NCBI GenBank assembly: GCA_009838175.1
Contig: VXSB01000003.1
Location: forward strand, 22,163 to 86,162
DNA length: 64,000 nucleotides
Direction of reading: 5' to 3'
Source: Chloroflexota bacterium
GTDB taxonomy: Bacteria; Chloroflexota; Dehalococcoidia; Lucifugimonadales; Lucifugimonadaceae
In this document: piece after piece, positions 23,059-31,944 of the stretch
How positions within the stretch are numbered: the first letter of the stretch is position 1
How the letters are laid out: every line of letters starts with the position of its first letter
The notes under the pieces: generated by a model
The model's database searches: none
Seen by the model: the letters and a program-made list of their open reading frames with translations, nothing else
What the model was told of the DNA's origin: nothing
Position numbers and translations under genes: made by a program

Positions 23059-24610
23059 CCAGCTCCATCGGGTAGAGCGGGATGCGGCGGTGGTGGTAGG
23101 TAAAGGTCGACATGTCGGCGGTGGTTACGCCGGGGGTGTTGACGAGGATGACTTTCCCGGCGATTGGCTGGTACGCGGGCCGGGGAGATACGACTCCTTT
23201 GGCCACGACGATTTTGTAGCGTTCGGGAATGATCCCAATGTGGTACATCTGCGCTCGGACAGTGTTGCCCGCGCGGACTGATGTCAGGAGGAGGGTTTGC
23301 CCGCCATCAGTGTCTAGGCGTACGCTGACGCCGGAATCGTAAAAGCGGAATCCTCCGTGGGAGGCACCTAGCTCTTCGTACTGTCCATCGGTGATCGCTC
23401 GGACGGTTCCGGTGACGCGTACTGGTTTGCCGTGCATGTCGTCGGTCTTGCCGCCGACATCGAGCGTGACAGTGCCCCCTACTCCTGCTTCAACGCAGGC
23501 TTCGACGGATTCTGGGTCGTAAAGGGTCTGGAGGAAGCCAGAGATGCCTCGCTCGACGACTTGTGCGAGGATGTGCGTCGAATCTGCGGAAGAACCGCCG
23601 CCGATGTTGTCGCCCACGTCCATGAGTACGATTGGGCCTTCTCTCGCGGCATCGGCATCATCAGGCATTGCGAGCGCGGTGCCGTCGGTTGCTACTACGT
23701 CAGCCTCGTTGAGATCTCGTGGACCTACGTATTCGGCGAGGGCCATGTCTAATGCATCAGAGATGGAAGCGACTTCGACGTTCAACTCTGCGCGACGCTC
23801 CCAAGCTTTGGCGGCCATGTCTTTGGCGACGGATTTTGCCAAGTCGAGGTCGCCGTCCGCAATAGCTACCCATGACATGCCCATCTCTTCGACGTCGGAG
23901 TATGGGTATCCTTCGGCGACGGAGGTGTCGAGGATGCCTGGGATCTCGTTTGCTGCTAAGGCATCGGCGACGAAAGACTTCATCGGGTCTTCGCCGGTGA
24001 ACTGCTTGACGATGTTGACGTACATCGGCGGCATCTCGATCCACTGGACGGGATCGATCTCGCCTTTGGCTGCGCTCACGATGAGGTCGGCGGTTTTACG
24101 GCCTCGGACTTTGGGATCGAGGTGGGGGTTTGTTCTCCAAACGATGCAAACGTCGGTGTGTTCCACGACTGGTTTCGAGACGTTTCCGTGCATGTCGAGG
24201 GTGATGCCCACACGCATGTCGGGCCCTACGATCTCGCGCACGGCGCGACTGAACTCGCCATCCATATCCGGGAATTCCTCGCTCACCGCCGCACCATGGT
24301 TCGAGATAAGCACCGCGTCCCATGGACCACCATCGCGGAGCATCCCGAACATCTCGGCGGTAAGCCGGTCGTACGCGTCTTTGGTTATCGTGCCGATCGG
24401 ACCGGTTACGGCGTACATGAGAGGGACGAGTTCGAAACCGAGCTCTTCAGCGGCCTGCATGTACCCGGAGATTGTGTATTGAGCGTCGCGGAACTTGTCG
24501 AAGATCTCTTTGCCTCTCAAGATGCCGGTGGCTTCAAATGCCGCGTAGTCGGCGGGGACGCTGGAGAAGGTATTGGTTTCGTGTGAGATGCCTAGGAGTG
24601 GGATGCGCAT
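23039..24610 (-). CDS. M81-family metallopeptidase (MlrC-like)
   Basis: The protein (523 residues) matches the microcystinase C family over its length. The N-terminal domain begins RIPLLGISHETNTFS. SNHGAAVSEEFPDMDGEFSR and TLDMHGNVS carry the His/Asp residues that bind zinc. The C-terminal domain has DVGDNIGGGSSADSTHIL. Named members hydrolyse linearised cyanotoxin peptides, but most homologues act on unknown small amides or peptides. The downstream overlapping sulfatase suggests a shared catabolic task. It diverges from the first dehydratase gene on the other strand, with a 133-bp intergenic region between. Confidence 0.88.
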   Translation of the reverse strand: MRIPLLGISHETNTFSSVPADYAAFEATGILRGKEIFDKFRDAQYTISGYMQAAEELGFELVPLMYAVTGPIGTITKDAYDRLTAEMFGMLRDGGPWDAVLISNHGAAVSEEFPDMDGEFSRAVREIVGPDMRVGITLDMHGNVSKPVVEHTDVCIVWRTNPHLDPKVRGRKTADLIVSAAKGEIDPVQWIEMPPMYVNIVKQFTGEDPMKSFVADALAANEIPGILDTSVAEGYPYSDVEEMGMSWVAIADGDLDLAKSVAKDMAAKAWERRAELNVEVASISDALDMALAEYVGPRDLNEADVVATDGTALAMPDDADAAREGPIVLMDVGDNIGGGSSADSTHILAQVVERGISGFLQTLYDPESVEACVEAGVGGTVTLDVGGKTDDMHGKPVRVTGTVRAITDGQYEELGASHGGFRFYDSGVSVRLDTDGGQTLLLTSVRAGNTVRAQMYHIGIIPERYKIVVAKGVVSPRPAYQPIAGKVILVNTPGVTTADMSTFTYHHRRIPLYPMELDAEYGN

Positions 24611-24743
24611 CGAATGCTCCTCGATATGGAAGATGTTGGCTTTGTGGCAAAGGTTAATCTATCACCGTCACACATTTCCGGTGCTAGACTTTGAAGCGCA
24701 TTAGGGCTATGTGAGCCGGTTAACGGCGCAAACGGAGAAACCG

Positions 24744-25904
24744 ATGAGGATTACCGATATCAAGAACTACCCGGTATGGGTCGGGCAACGCAACCAGATG
24801 CTCGTCAAAGTTGAAACTGACGAAGGCATCTACGGATGGGGAGAATCAGGGTTTTCCGGCCGCGAGCTCTCTGTGAGCGGCATGGTTGACCACTTCCGGG
24901 AGTGGCTCATCGGTCAAGACCCGATGCGGCGTGGCCGGATATGGCAGGAAATGTATCGCGGGCAGTACTTCGAAGGTGGTCGCAGCATCACCGGCGCGAT
25001 GTCGGCTATCGACATCGCGTTGCACGATATCGCCGGCAAAAAACTGGGCGTCCCGGTGTATCAGCTACTCGGTGGAATGCAGCGGGAATGGGTGCCGACG
25101 TTTGCAAGTGGTGGAGGAACCACTGCGGAGGAAGTCGCCGAGATGGGGAAGGCTATCTGGGCCGACGGTTTCAAAGCCATGCGCCTCAACCTGCAAACCA
25201 TCGGTGAGATCAACGATCCGACACTCTTCGAGCCGCGAGAATCGATCGCGCCGACCGCTGAGGCGCTAATAAAGGCTAGGGAAGCACTGGGTCTAGAACC
25301 AGTGATCGGCATCGACTATCACCATCGTTTGTCGGTGGCCGAAGCGGCGTCATTCTGCCAGATGATGCCGATGCACACGCTCGATTTCATTGAAGAACCG
25401 ATCCGCGACGAATCTCCCGAGGCGTACGAAGAGTTGCGCAAGCTTACGGTTGTGCCGTTCGCGATCGGTGAGGAGTTCGCGTCGAAGTGGCAGTTCCTGC
25501 CCTATATCGAGAAGGGCCTGACCAACTACGCACGGCTAGACATCTGCAACGTCGGCGGCTTCACCGAGGCAATGAAGGTCGCGGGATGGGCGGAGGCGCA
25601 TTACATCGACCTGATGCCGCACAACCCGTTAGGGCCGATCTGCGTAGCGGCGACTTCGCACTTCGCAACTGCGATACCGAACTTCTCTTGGCTGGAGATA
25701 CGCCACTCGGTTGGTGAGCCGGACAACAATTTCTACCAAGACGACATCTTCCCTGTGCAGCCAACGGTTGAACCGGGGCGCGTAGTTTTGAGCGATCTGC
25801 CGGGCCTAGGCATCGAAGTCGACGAGGCTAGCCTGACCGAACCGTTCCAGTTCTGGGAGGCACCACACCTGCACCGTAGGGATGGGTCGCACACGAATTG
25901 GTAG
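24744..25904 (+). CDS. Enolase-superfamily dehydratase, galactonate-dehydratase-like (paralogue 1)
   Basis: This 386-residue mandelate-racemase-type enzyme has the N-terminal capping domain (MRITDIKNYPVWVG) and a TIM barrel with metal ligands in GIDYHHRLS, DFIEEP and IGEEF. The His in DYHHR and the PHNPLGPI motif near residue 300 are characteristic of D-galactonate/gluconate dehydratases. The expected product is a 2-keto-3-deoxy sugar acid. I moved the start from 24711 to ATG 24744, which has GGAG 7 nt upstream. The neighbouring gene is a close paralogue, and a dehydrogenase follows. The exact sugar acid is unknown. Confidence 0.87.
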   Translation: MRITDIKNYPVWVGQRNQMLVKVETDEGIYGWGESGFSGRELSVSGMVDHFREWLIGQDPMRRGRIWQEMYRGQYFEGGRSITGAMSAIDIALHDIAGKKLGVPVYQLLGGMQREWVPTFASGGGTTAEEVAEMGKAIWADGFKAMRLNLQTIGEINDPTLFEPRESIAPTAEALIKAREALGLEPVIGIDYHHRLSVAEAASFCQMMPMHTLDFIEEPIRDESPEAYEELRKLTVVPFAIGEEFASKWQFLPYIEKGLTNYARLDICNVGGFTEAMKVAGWAEAHYIDLMPHNPLGPICVAATSHFATAIPNFSWLEIRHSVGEPDNNFYQDDIFPVQPTVEPGRVVLSDLPGLGIEVDEASLTEPFQFWEAPHLHRRDGSHTNW

Positions 25905-25961
25905 ACCCGAAGCGATTCTGGCCTTATCAGGGCCCCGAAGCCCATCAACGCGATTCCCCCG

Positions 25962-27122
25962 ATGAAAATTGCCGACATCAAGACCTACCCCGTACGGATC
26001 GGGCACCGAAACCAGATGCTCGTGAAGGTAGAGACCGACGAAGGCATCTACGGTTGGGGCGAATCCGGCTTCTCGAGCCGTGAACTCGCCGTCACCGGAA
26101 TGGTCAACCATTTCCGCGAGTTCCTCGTTGGTCAGAACCCCATGCAGCGGGGTCGCATCTGGCAGGAGATGTACCGGGGCCAGTATTTCGAAGGCGGGCG
26201 GACCATAACCGGCGCAATGTCCGCCATCGATATCGCCCTCCACGATATTGTCGGCAAGAAACTCGGCGTACCTGTCTACGAACTCCTTGGCGGAAAGCAA
26301 CGAGATTGGGTGCCCACCTTCGCATCAGGCGGAGGCTCAACAGCCGAAGAGGTCGCCGAGATGGGTAAGGCTATCTGGGCCGAAGGCTTCAAAGCTATGC
26401 GCCTCATCCTGCAGACAACTGTCGAAAACGGCGATCCCAACCTCTTTGAACCCCGAGAGTCCATAGCCCCCACCGCCGAAGCCCTCATCAAACTGCGTGA
26501 GGTCCTGGGTTTCGAACCCGTAATCGGCATCGACTACCACCACCGCCTATCAGTGGCCGAGGCCGCATCCTTCTGCCAGATGATGCCCGACCACACCCTC
26601 GATTTCATCGAAGAGCCCATCCGAGACGAGTGCCCTGAAGCCTACGAAGAACTCCGCAAACTCACCGTTGTACCGTTCGCCATCGGCGAGGAGTTCGCCT
26701 CTAAGTGGCAGTTCCTCCCCTACATCGAGCGCGGCCTCACCAACTACGCTCGTCTCGACATCTGCAATGTCGGCGGCTTCACCGAGGCAATGAAGGTCGC
26801 CGGATGGGCAGAAGCCCACTACATCGATTTGATGCCTCACAACCCGCTTGGCCCCATCTGCGTCGCCGCGACCTCTCACCTCGCGACCGCGGTTCCCAAC
26901 TTCTCCTGGCTTGAGATCCGACACTCCGTCGGCGAACCCGACCTCAACTTCTACGATGACGACATATTCCCCGTCCAACCAAAACTCGAACCCGGCAAAG
27001 TCATCCTCTCCGACGAGCCTGGCCTAGGCATCGAAGTCGACGAGGCGTCGTTGACAGAACCGTATAAGTTCTGGGAACCGCAGCATTTGCACCGGCGCGA
27101 CGGATCGCACACGAACAGGTAA
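25962..27122 (+). CDS. Enolase-superfamily dehydratase, galactonate-dehydratase-like (paralogue 2)
   Basis: This copy is the same length as paralogue 1 and, by eye, about 85-90% identical in protein; all metal and catalytic motifs (GIDYHHRLS, DFIEEP, IGEEF, PHNPLGPI) are conserved. The DNA is much more different than the protein: this copy strongly prefers C-ending codons, whereas paralogue 1 uses mixed third positions. Differences cluster in the capping loops (SSRELAVTG versus SGRELSVSG) and after the KAMR motif (LILQTTVENGD versus LNLQTIGEIND), so substrate range may differ. It lies 57 bp after paralogue 1 and 5 bp before the dehydrogenase gene. Confidence 0.87.
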   Translation: MKIADIKTYPVRIGHRNQMLVKVETDEGIYGWGESGFSSRELAVTGMVNHFREFLVGQNPMQRGRIWQEMYRGQYFEGGRTITGAMSAIDIALHDIVGKKLGVPVYELLGGKQRDWVPTFASGGGSTAEEVAEMGKAIWAEGFKAMRLILQTTVENGDPNLFEPRESIAPTAEALIKLREVLGFEPVIGIDYHHRLSVAEAASFCQMMPDHTLDFIEEPIRDECPEAYEELRKLTVVPFAIGEEFASKWQFLPYIERGLTNYARLDICNVGGFTEAMKVAGWAEAHYIDLMPHNPLGPICVAATSHLATAVPNFSWLEIRHSVGEPDLNFYDDDIFPVQPKLEPGKVILSDEPGLGIEVDEASLTEPYKFWEPQHLHRRDGSHTNR

Positions 27123-27127
27123 CACCC

Positions 27128-28204
27128 ATGCTCAACATCGGATTCATCGGCGCCGGCAAGATAGCGGACCTCCACGCTCCCGGTTACCTTGCCAACCCCG
27201 ACGCCCGAATCTACGCCGTCGCCGACAACGGCCCAGGCATCGCCGAAGCCCGTGCCGCAGAGTGGGGTGCGGAAAAGGCTTACACCGACTACCGGGCCAT
27301 GCTGGATGATCCAGCAGTTGATGCTGTCGAAGTTCTGACGCCGCACTCGCTCCACGCCCAAATGGTCGTTGATGCTCTCGATGCCGGCAAGCACGTCAGC
27401 CTCCAAAAGCCGATGGCGATCACGCTCGATGAGTGCAACGCCATCGTCGATGCAGCAAACAATACCGACAAATTCATGCGCGTCTTCGAGAACTTCGCAT
27501 ACTACGAACCCATCGTCCGAGCCAAGCAGATGCTCGACGATGGCGTGATCGGCGAACCGATCTCGATGCGCATGAAGACCGTCACGGGTCACCGAAAACA
27601 CGGCTGGGACATTCCCGACGCATCGATTGCGTGGCGATTCGATCAATCGATAAACGGTGTCGGCAAGGCAATCCTCGACTATGGGTACCACATCTTCGCG
27701 ATGGGCCGGTGGTTCCTCGGAGAACCCGAGCAGGTTTTCGCTTGGATCCGCACCAGCTACACCCAGGAAGGCTACGAAAACGACTCCCCGCTCCTCGTAG
27801 CTTGGTCCTACGAAGGCGGCAAGACCCACGGCTCATGGGAGCAGCAGGCATCCACCGAGATGGTCGTACGCTCCGACTACTACCCGGGCGATGAGTGGTT
27901 CGAACTCAGCGGCACCCGCGGCGTGATATGGGTCAACAGATGCACCGCAAAGATGCTCTACGACACCCCACCTCTGACTTACTACGCCGATGGGGAGATG
28001 AGCCGCGTTACTGAAGACGAGATCAACGCCGACTGGGGCAACTCATTCGTCCAATGCGTCAACGAGTTTGTCTACGGCATCCTAGAAGGTCGCCAACCCG
28101 ACATGACCGCCGAAGACTCCCGTGAGACCTACAAGTTCGCCCGCGCGAGCCAGCTGGCGGCTAGCGAGAATCGACCAGTCACGTTATCCGATGTTCGAGA
28201 TTGA
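27128..28204 (+). CDS. Gfo/Idh/MocA family oxidoreductase
   Basis: This 358-residue dehydrogenase starts with the Rossmann motif GFIGAGKIADLHAPGY. The family EKP signature is here SLQKPMAIT, with Gln for Glu but the catalytic Lys kept. A C-terminal substrate domain follows from about residue 125 (FENFAYYEPIVRAKQMLDDG). It begins 5 bp after the second dehydratase, so the genes are almost surely co-transcribed, and it probably acts on the same sugar or sugar acid. Codon use is C-rich at third positions like its upstream neighbour. Its start ATG at 27128 directly follows CACCC and lacks a clear Shine-Dalgarno, suggesting coupling. Confidence 0.87.
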   Translation: MLNIGFIGAGKIADLHAPGYLANPDARIYAVADNGPGIAEARAAEWGAEKAYTDYRAMLDDPAVDAVEVLTPHSLHAQMVVDALDAGKHVSLQKPMAITLDECNAIVDAANNTDKFMRVFENFAYYEPIVRAKQMLDDGVIGEPISMRMKTVTGHRKHGWDIPDASIAWRFDQSINGVGKAILDYGYHIFAMGRWFLGEPEQVFAWIRTSYTQEGYENDSPLLVAWSYEGGKTHGSWEQQASTEMVVRSDYYPGDEWFELSGTRGVIWVNRCTAKMLYDTPPLTYYADGEMSRVTEDEINADWGNSFVQCVNEFVYGILEGRQPDMTAEDSRETYKFARASQLAASENRPVTLSDVRD

Positions 28205-28221
28205 GACGGAAACAAAATGCA

Positions 28222-28254
28222 GAAGCCGCTGGTTAGGAGGGACCCAGCGGCTTC
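28222..28254. terminator. Hairpin terminator between convergent genes
   Basis: GAAGCCGCTGG and CCAGCGGCTTC form an 11-bp stem with an 11-nt loop, 17 bp after the dehydrogenase stop. On the minus strand it is followed by TGCATTTTG, so it may serve mainly the gene at 28301. T-tracts are short. Confidence 0.6.
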
Positions 28255-28300
28255 AAGAGGTGAGGTTGGTAGTCGTTTGGTTTGACGACGGTCACATCGG

Positions 28301-28912
28301 TTATGCGTCGTCGCTCATGTCAGTGTGACTCGTATCTTTTTCCCAGTCCTTGCCAGAACCCCAACGTCCCATTTTGCCGCGCCAACCACGATGACCGCCG
28401 TTCTTCCAGCCGCTTGGATTAGGCATTAGCTTGATAATTGCGTCGGGTTGAGCGTCGTACCAGTCGGATAACGAATCGGCGTCCGACTGAGTGAGTACGC
28501 CCTTCTCGACGAGGTAGTCCAACTTGTCGTCAGCAAGCACCAGCGAACCGTGATGTCCACCGAAGCCCTTGCCGCCCAAGCCGCGCTTCCCGGCCATCGT
28601 CAACTCAATGTCTGGTTTCGCGTCTAGCCAAGTTTGGATCGCGTCCGCTTCCTCCTGCGTCAACTTAGCGTGTTCGACCAGTTTGGCTAAGTAACCGTCA
28701 CTTCGCTCATCGCGAATTTCTTCCTTCGCCTGCGCGAAGGCATCCTCGACATCGGAGGTTTCCAATCCTAGAATCGATGCGACGCGCTCGGCGAAAGATT
28801 GTCTCCCGCTGTCATCATCGGTTGACTGCGCAGCGATGCCGGCGAAAATACCGACGGCTGCCAGAAGGGATACGGCGGTAACGCTGAGGATGACGGTGAG
28901 TCTCTTTTTCAT
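28301..28912 (-). CDS. Small secreted protein with duplicated DUF2680-like helical motif
   Basis: From ATG 28912 the protein (203 residues) starts MKKRLTVILSVTAVSLLAAVGIF, a clear signal peptide; the track start at 28972 adds 20 unlikely residues. The mature part is charged and helical. FAERVASILGLETSDVEDAFAQA is followed by two related units, LTQEEADAIQTWLDAKPD (near 75) and LTQSDADSLSDWYDAQPD (near 128). Such units occur in DUF2680-type secreted proteins. Gly/His/Trp-rich stretches (GGKGFGGHHG, GGHRGWRGKMGRWG) separate and follow them, and could bind metal or nucleic acid. The function is unknown. Confidence 0.72.
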   Translation of the reverse strand: MKKRLTVILSVTAVSLLAAVGIFAGIAAQSTDDDSGRQSFAERVASILGLETSDVEDAFAQAKEEIRDERSDGYLAKLVEHAKLTQEEADAIQTWLDAKPDIELTMAGKRGLGGKGFGGHHGSLVLADDKLDYLVEKGVLTQSDADSLSDWYDAQPDAIIKLMPNPSGWKNGGHRGWRGKMGRWGSGKDWEKDTSHTDMSDDA

Positions 28913-29108
28913 GTGGCTGTTGCCCGCTTTCAACTTTTCGGTTTTATCCGCAGCCCAACTTCGAACGTCCAACGTTCACTAGTTACGCAGGTTCTGGACG
29001 TGCGGATTTAGAGATTGGAGAAGTTCGCAGACGCGTATAGTCTTAATTTGGGCAGCAAATTGCAGACAGTCCGGCGATTGCCGGGCTTAGTACTCGTCGA
29101 GGAGACAG

Positions 29109-29885
29109 ATGGCGGTAGCAATCGATTTATCCGGCAAGCGCGGCGTCGTGTTCGGCGTCGCCAACCAGCGCAGCATCGCCTGGGCGATATCGGAACGACT
29201 CGTCCAAGCCGGTGCTGAACTCGCGTTTACGTACCTCAACGATCGACTTCTAGCACCGGTGCAGAAAACTGTCTCCGGTTTGGAAGACCCGATCTTGATC
29301 GAGTGCGACGCGACGGACGACGGCGATGTGCAGTCGGTCTACGACCAAGTGGGTGACAAGTGGGGCGGCATCGATTTCGTGGTTCACTCGGTGGCGTACG
29401 CGGAGCGAGACGATTTGGGTGGAGATTTCTCGACGACGGGACGTCAGGGTTTCCGCACGGCTCTGGAAACCAGTGCCTACACCCTAATGCCGGTCGTCTC
29501 ACGCGCCGTCCCTTTGATGCCTGATGGCGGCGCGGCCCTCACCATGACCTTCGACGCGTCCCAACGCGTCTACCCCGGCTACAACATCATGGGCACCGCC
29601 AAGGCGGCGTTGGAGAACGAGGTCCGGCAGCTGGCGGCAGAGTTTGGCGACCGGAATGTGCGCGTGAACGCGATTTCGGCAGGACCATTGCCGACGCTAG
29701 CAGCCCGCAGCATTCCCGGTTTCCGCGACATGACGCGTGCTCACAGGGATCGATCGCCGCTAAAACGCAACATCACGCATCGTGAGGTCGGCGATACGGC
29801 GCTGTTTTTGCTGAGCCATATGGCTACCGGCATCACGGGCGCGGTGATACCGGTCGATGCGGGATATGGGATTATTGCGCTCTAA
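29109..29885 (+). CDS. fabI: Enoyl-[acyl-carrier-protein] reductase (NADH), FabI type
   Basis: The 258-residue protein is a FabI-type short-chain dehydrogenase catalysing the last step of fatty acid elongation. Markers are GVVFGVANQRSIAWAI (divergent Rossmann loop), SVAYA, and the catalytic Tyr-x6-Lys in YPGYNIMGTAKAALE. AISAGPLPTLAARSIPGF is the FabI substrate-loop region. The start is well supported by GAGGAGA about 4-9 nt upstream. It stands alone, converging with the transaldolase gene. Triclosan sensitivity would be expected from the family, but this is inference. Confidence 0.93.
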   Translation: MAVAIDLSGKRGVVFGVANQRSIAWAISERLVQAGAELAFTYLNDRLLAPVQKTVSGLEDPILIECDATDDGDVQSVYDQVGDKWGGIDFVVHSVAYAERDDLGGDFSTTGRQGFRTALETSAYTLMPVVSRAVPLMPDGGAALTMTFDASQRVYPGYNIMGTAKAALENEVRQLAAEFGDRNVRVNAISAGPLPTLAARSIPGFRDMTRAHRDRSPLKRNITHREVGDTALFLLSHMATGITGAVIPVDAGYGIIAL

Positions 29886-29904
29886 AGCGCTACAGCGAAA
29901 GCTC

Positions 29905-30705
29905 CTAGTGCCGACTATACGGCACGCCTTCTAGCAGTCCGGCATCATACATCGCGTTCCACTCATTCAGGAAAGTCGTGTTCCATTCGTCGGTGAATTT
30001 GGCTTGCAGCATCTCCTCGAAAATGGGCCAGAAGACGATGATGCCGTCGGCACCGTCACGGAGGGCGGCTTCGGCGGTCTCTTTGGATCGCACTAGCGCG
30101 GCAGTGATGTAAGGTCGGTTCGCCCAGTCGGCGAAGATGTCTCGGAGGTCGCGCACCAGAGCGGTCGGATCACCGGAAACGTCTCGGTAGGGCTCGCAGA
30201 AGGGGAGAACGTGGTCTACGCCTGCTTGAGCGACTGCGACAGCTTGGTTGATTGTGAATACGGTTGTGCAGAAGGTTTCGACACCCGCCTTCTTAAGTTC
30301 TGCGAACGCGCCGAGGGCGTTGACGGTGCACGGAATCTTGAGGATGACTTGGTCAGACATCTTGGTGAAGACTTCACCAACGTCTAGAAGTTCCTGCGTC
30401 GAGTGGCCATCGATCTCAACCGCGACCTTCTTGTCGGTGATGTCGAGATATCGCTGAATGACTTCGGTCATCTGCCCGTATTTCTGGACCATTTCGTTGA
30501 GCACGACTGTGTTGGTGACGATGCCAGCGGCTCCGCGGCTCATCCACGGCTTGAGGTCTTCGGGATCTCCAGCGAGCCAGACAGCGGGGCTAGCTGCCGT
30601 CGCCCGATTCATCTCCGCCGCTCCCATCGGCATGAACGCCGAGTCGGGCGCGCCGTTGGTGGCCACGGGCGGCTGGGTGGGCATTTGTGTTGCTGTCTGC
30701 TGCAT
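29905..30705 (-). CDS. Transaldolase-family protein
   Basis: This 266-residue protein fits the small transaldolase/fructose-6-phosphate aldolase group. GAAGIVTNTVVLNEMV (the family's 'TNPxL' region with changed residues), VILKIPCTVNALGAFAELKKAG with the Schiff-base Lys, and TTVFTINQAVAVAQAGVDHVLPF are the main signatures. I use ATG 30705 (MQQTATQ), which has GGAGAG at good spacing; the track start at 31143 runs back through the divergent dipeptidase gene and is wrong. The N-terminal ~30 residues are low complexity (Gln/Thr/Pro/Ala). The canonical Asp of TNPS-type transaldolases is not obvious, so it may be a specialised aldolase. Confidence 0.8.
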   Translation of the reverse strand: MQQTATQMPTQPPVATNGAPDSAFMPMGAAEMNRATAASPAVWLAGDPEDLKPWMSRGAAGIVTNTVVLNEMVQKYGQMTEVIQRYLDITDKKVAVEIDGHSTQELLDVGEVFTKMSDQVILKIPCTVNALGAFAELKKAGVETFCTTVFTINQAVAVAQAGVDHVLPFCEPYRDVSGDPTALVRDLRDIFADWANRPYITAALVRSKETAEAALRDGADGIIVFWPIFEEMLQAKFTDEWNTTFLNEWNAMYDAGLLEGVPYSRH

Positions 30706-30846
30706 GTCTTTACTCTCCGCGATGATTTCGGAACTAATGGCTGGGACGCATTGATTGCTTGATTGAAGTTTAAATGGAATTTCCGAAGATAGCGTCGCGT
30801 CGTAAACTTCGAGACATTCCGAGCGCAATCCATATTGGGGGAATTT

Positions 30847-31866
30847 ATGAGTACCGATCCTCACCATGCACGAAGGCTGTACGACGAGGCAGTAATTATC
30901 GACGCGTTGAATGTGAGCAACTGGGACAGCAATGCCGTATTCGAGAGCCTGAACGCAGGTGGCGTGGCGGCTATTAATGCCACTCAAGCCACATGGGAAG
31001 GCTACGAGGAGACGCTCGATATGATCGCGAAGTGGTACGTCCGGTTCCGGCAACGGCCCGACCAAATCCTTTTGGTCGAGACCGTCGACGACATTCACCG
31101 CGCTAAACGAGAGGGCAAGACAGGCATCATCTTCGGCTGGCAAAACACATCGCCCATCGAAAACGACCTCGATCGCCTAGAAATCTTCCACAAACTCGGT
31201 GTCCGCATCATGCAGGTCACGTATCACGAACGCAATCTTCTCGGCGACGGATGCATGGAGCGCCAAGATGGAGGACTCACCAACTTTGGCATCGATGCCG
31301 TCGCCGAGATGAATCGACTTGGCATCCTGCTCGACCTCTCGCACGTCGGTGTCTCAACTACCCAGGAAAGCATCGAAGTCTCCCAAAAACCAGTCGCCAT
31401 CACCCATGCCAACGCCAAGTCTTACTTCGACCACCGTCGAAACAAAACCGACAGGGCGATCAAAACCATGGCCGAAAAAGGCGGCGTCATCGGCGCAACC
31501 TGCATCCAGGGCTTCCTGCGTAACACCTACGACTCCACCATCGACGACTACCTAGACGCGATCGACCACCTAGTAGACATGGTTGGCGTAGATCACGTAG
31601 CCATCGGCACCGACCACACCCAAGACCAACCCGAAGAGTTTTGGAAGTTTATAGGCGGCCAACAGGGCACCAAATACCCTTCCAGTTTCACCGGCCACAG
31701 TGGCATGCCTTTGGCATGGGAGGATCAATACCCAGAAGGACTGAAAACCCCAGACCAGTTGCCGGTATTGTCCGAATACCTTCTGAACCGCGGGTACTCC
31801 GACGACGACGTGGTCAAGATCCTAGGCGGCAATTGGCTGCGGTTGTTTGAAGAGGTTTGGGTTTAG
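30847..31866 (+). CDS. M19 (renal dipeptidase)-family protein with altered metal ligands
   Basis: The fold is clear: LTNFGIDAVAEMNRLGILLDLSHVG, ITHANAK, DHRRNKTDRAIKTMAEKGGVIGA, VDHVAIGTDHT and the C-terminal RGYSDDDVVKILGGNWLRL align with membrane dipeptidases. However, the first metal motif (usually DGHND) reads IDALNVSNW, and the bridging Glu position (usually VEG) reads FGWQN. So one zinc site appears lost or remodelled, while the second-site His residues and the catalytic Asp remain. It may be a mononuclear amidohydrolase or act on a non-peptide substrate. ATG 30847 has GGGGGA 5 nt upstream. It diverges from the transaldolase gene. Confidence 0.8.
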   Translation: MSTDPHHARRLYDEAVIIDALNVSNWDSNAVFESLNAGGVAAINATQATWEGYEETLDMIAKWYVRFRQRPDQILLVETVDDIHRAKREGKTGIIFGWQNTSPIENDLDRLEIFHKLGVRIMQVTYHERNLLGDGCMERQDGGLTNFGIDAVAEMNRLGILLDLSHVGVSTTQESIEVSQKPVAITHANAKSYFDHRRNKTDRAIKTMAEKGGVIGATCIQGFLRNTYDSTIDDYLDAIDHLVDMVGVDHVAIGTDHTQDQPEEFWKFIGGQQGTKYPSSFTGHSGMPLAWEDQYPEGLKTPDQLPVLSEYLLNRGYSDDDVVKILGGNWLRLFEEVWV

Positions 31867-31888
31867 CTCCAACTGTGCTGAATCGAAA

Positions 31889-31917
31889 CGCCCCGGAGAA
31901 TTACCCCGGGGCGTTTT
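31889..31917 (+). terminator. Rho-independent terminator
   Basis: CGCCCCGG and CCGGGGCG form an 8-bp stem with a 9-nt loop followed by TTTT, 22 bp after the dipeptidase stop. The upstream AAAC gives weak support for function on the other strand too, serving the convergent glnA. Confidence 0.8.
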
Positions 31918-31944
31918 CGTCTGTATCCTTCGTCCGCTAAAGAC

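Noticed and set aside
29905-31143. 412-residue version of the transaldolase ORF
   Set aside because: The N-terminal ~146 residues are antisense to the dipeptidase; ATG 30705 with GGAGAG fits the family.
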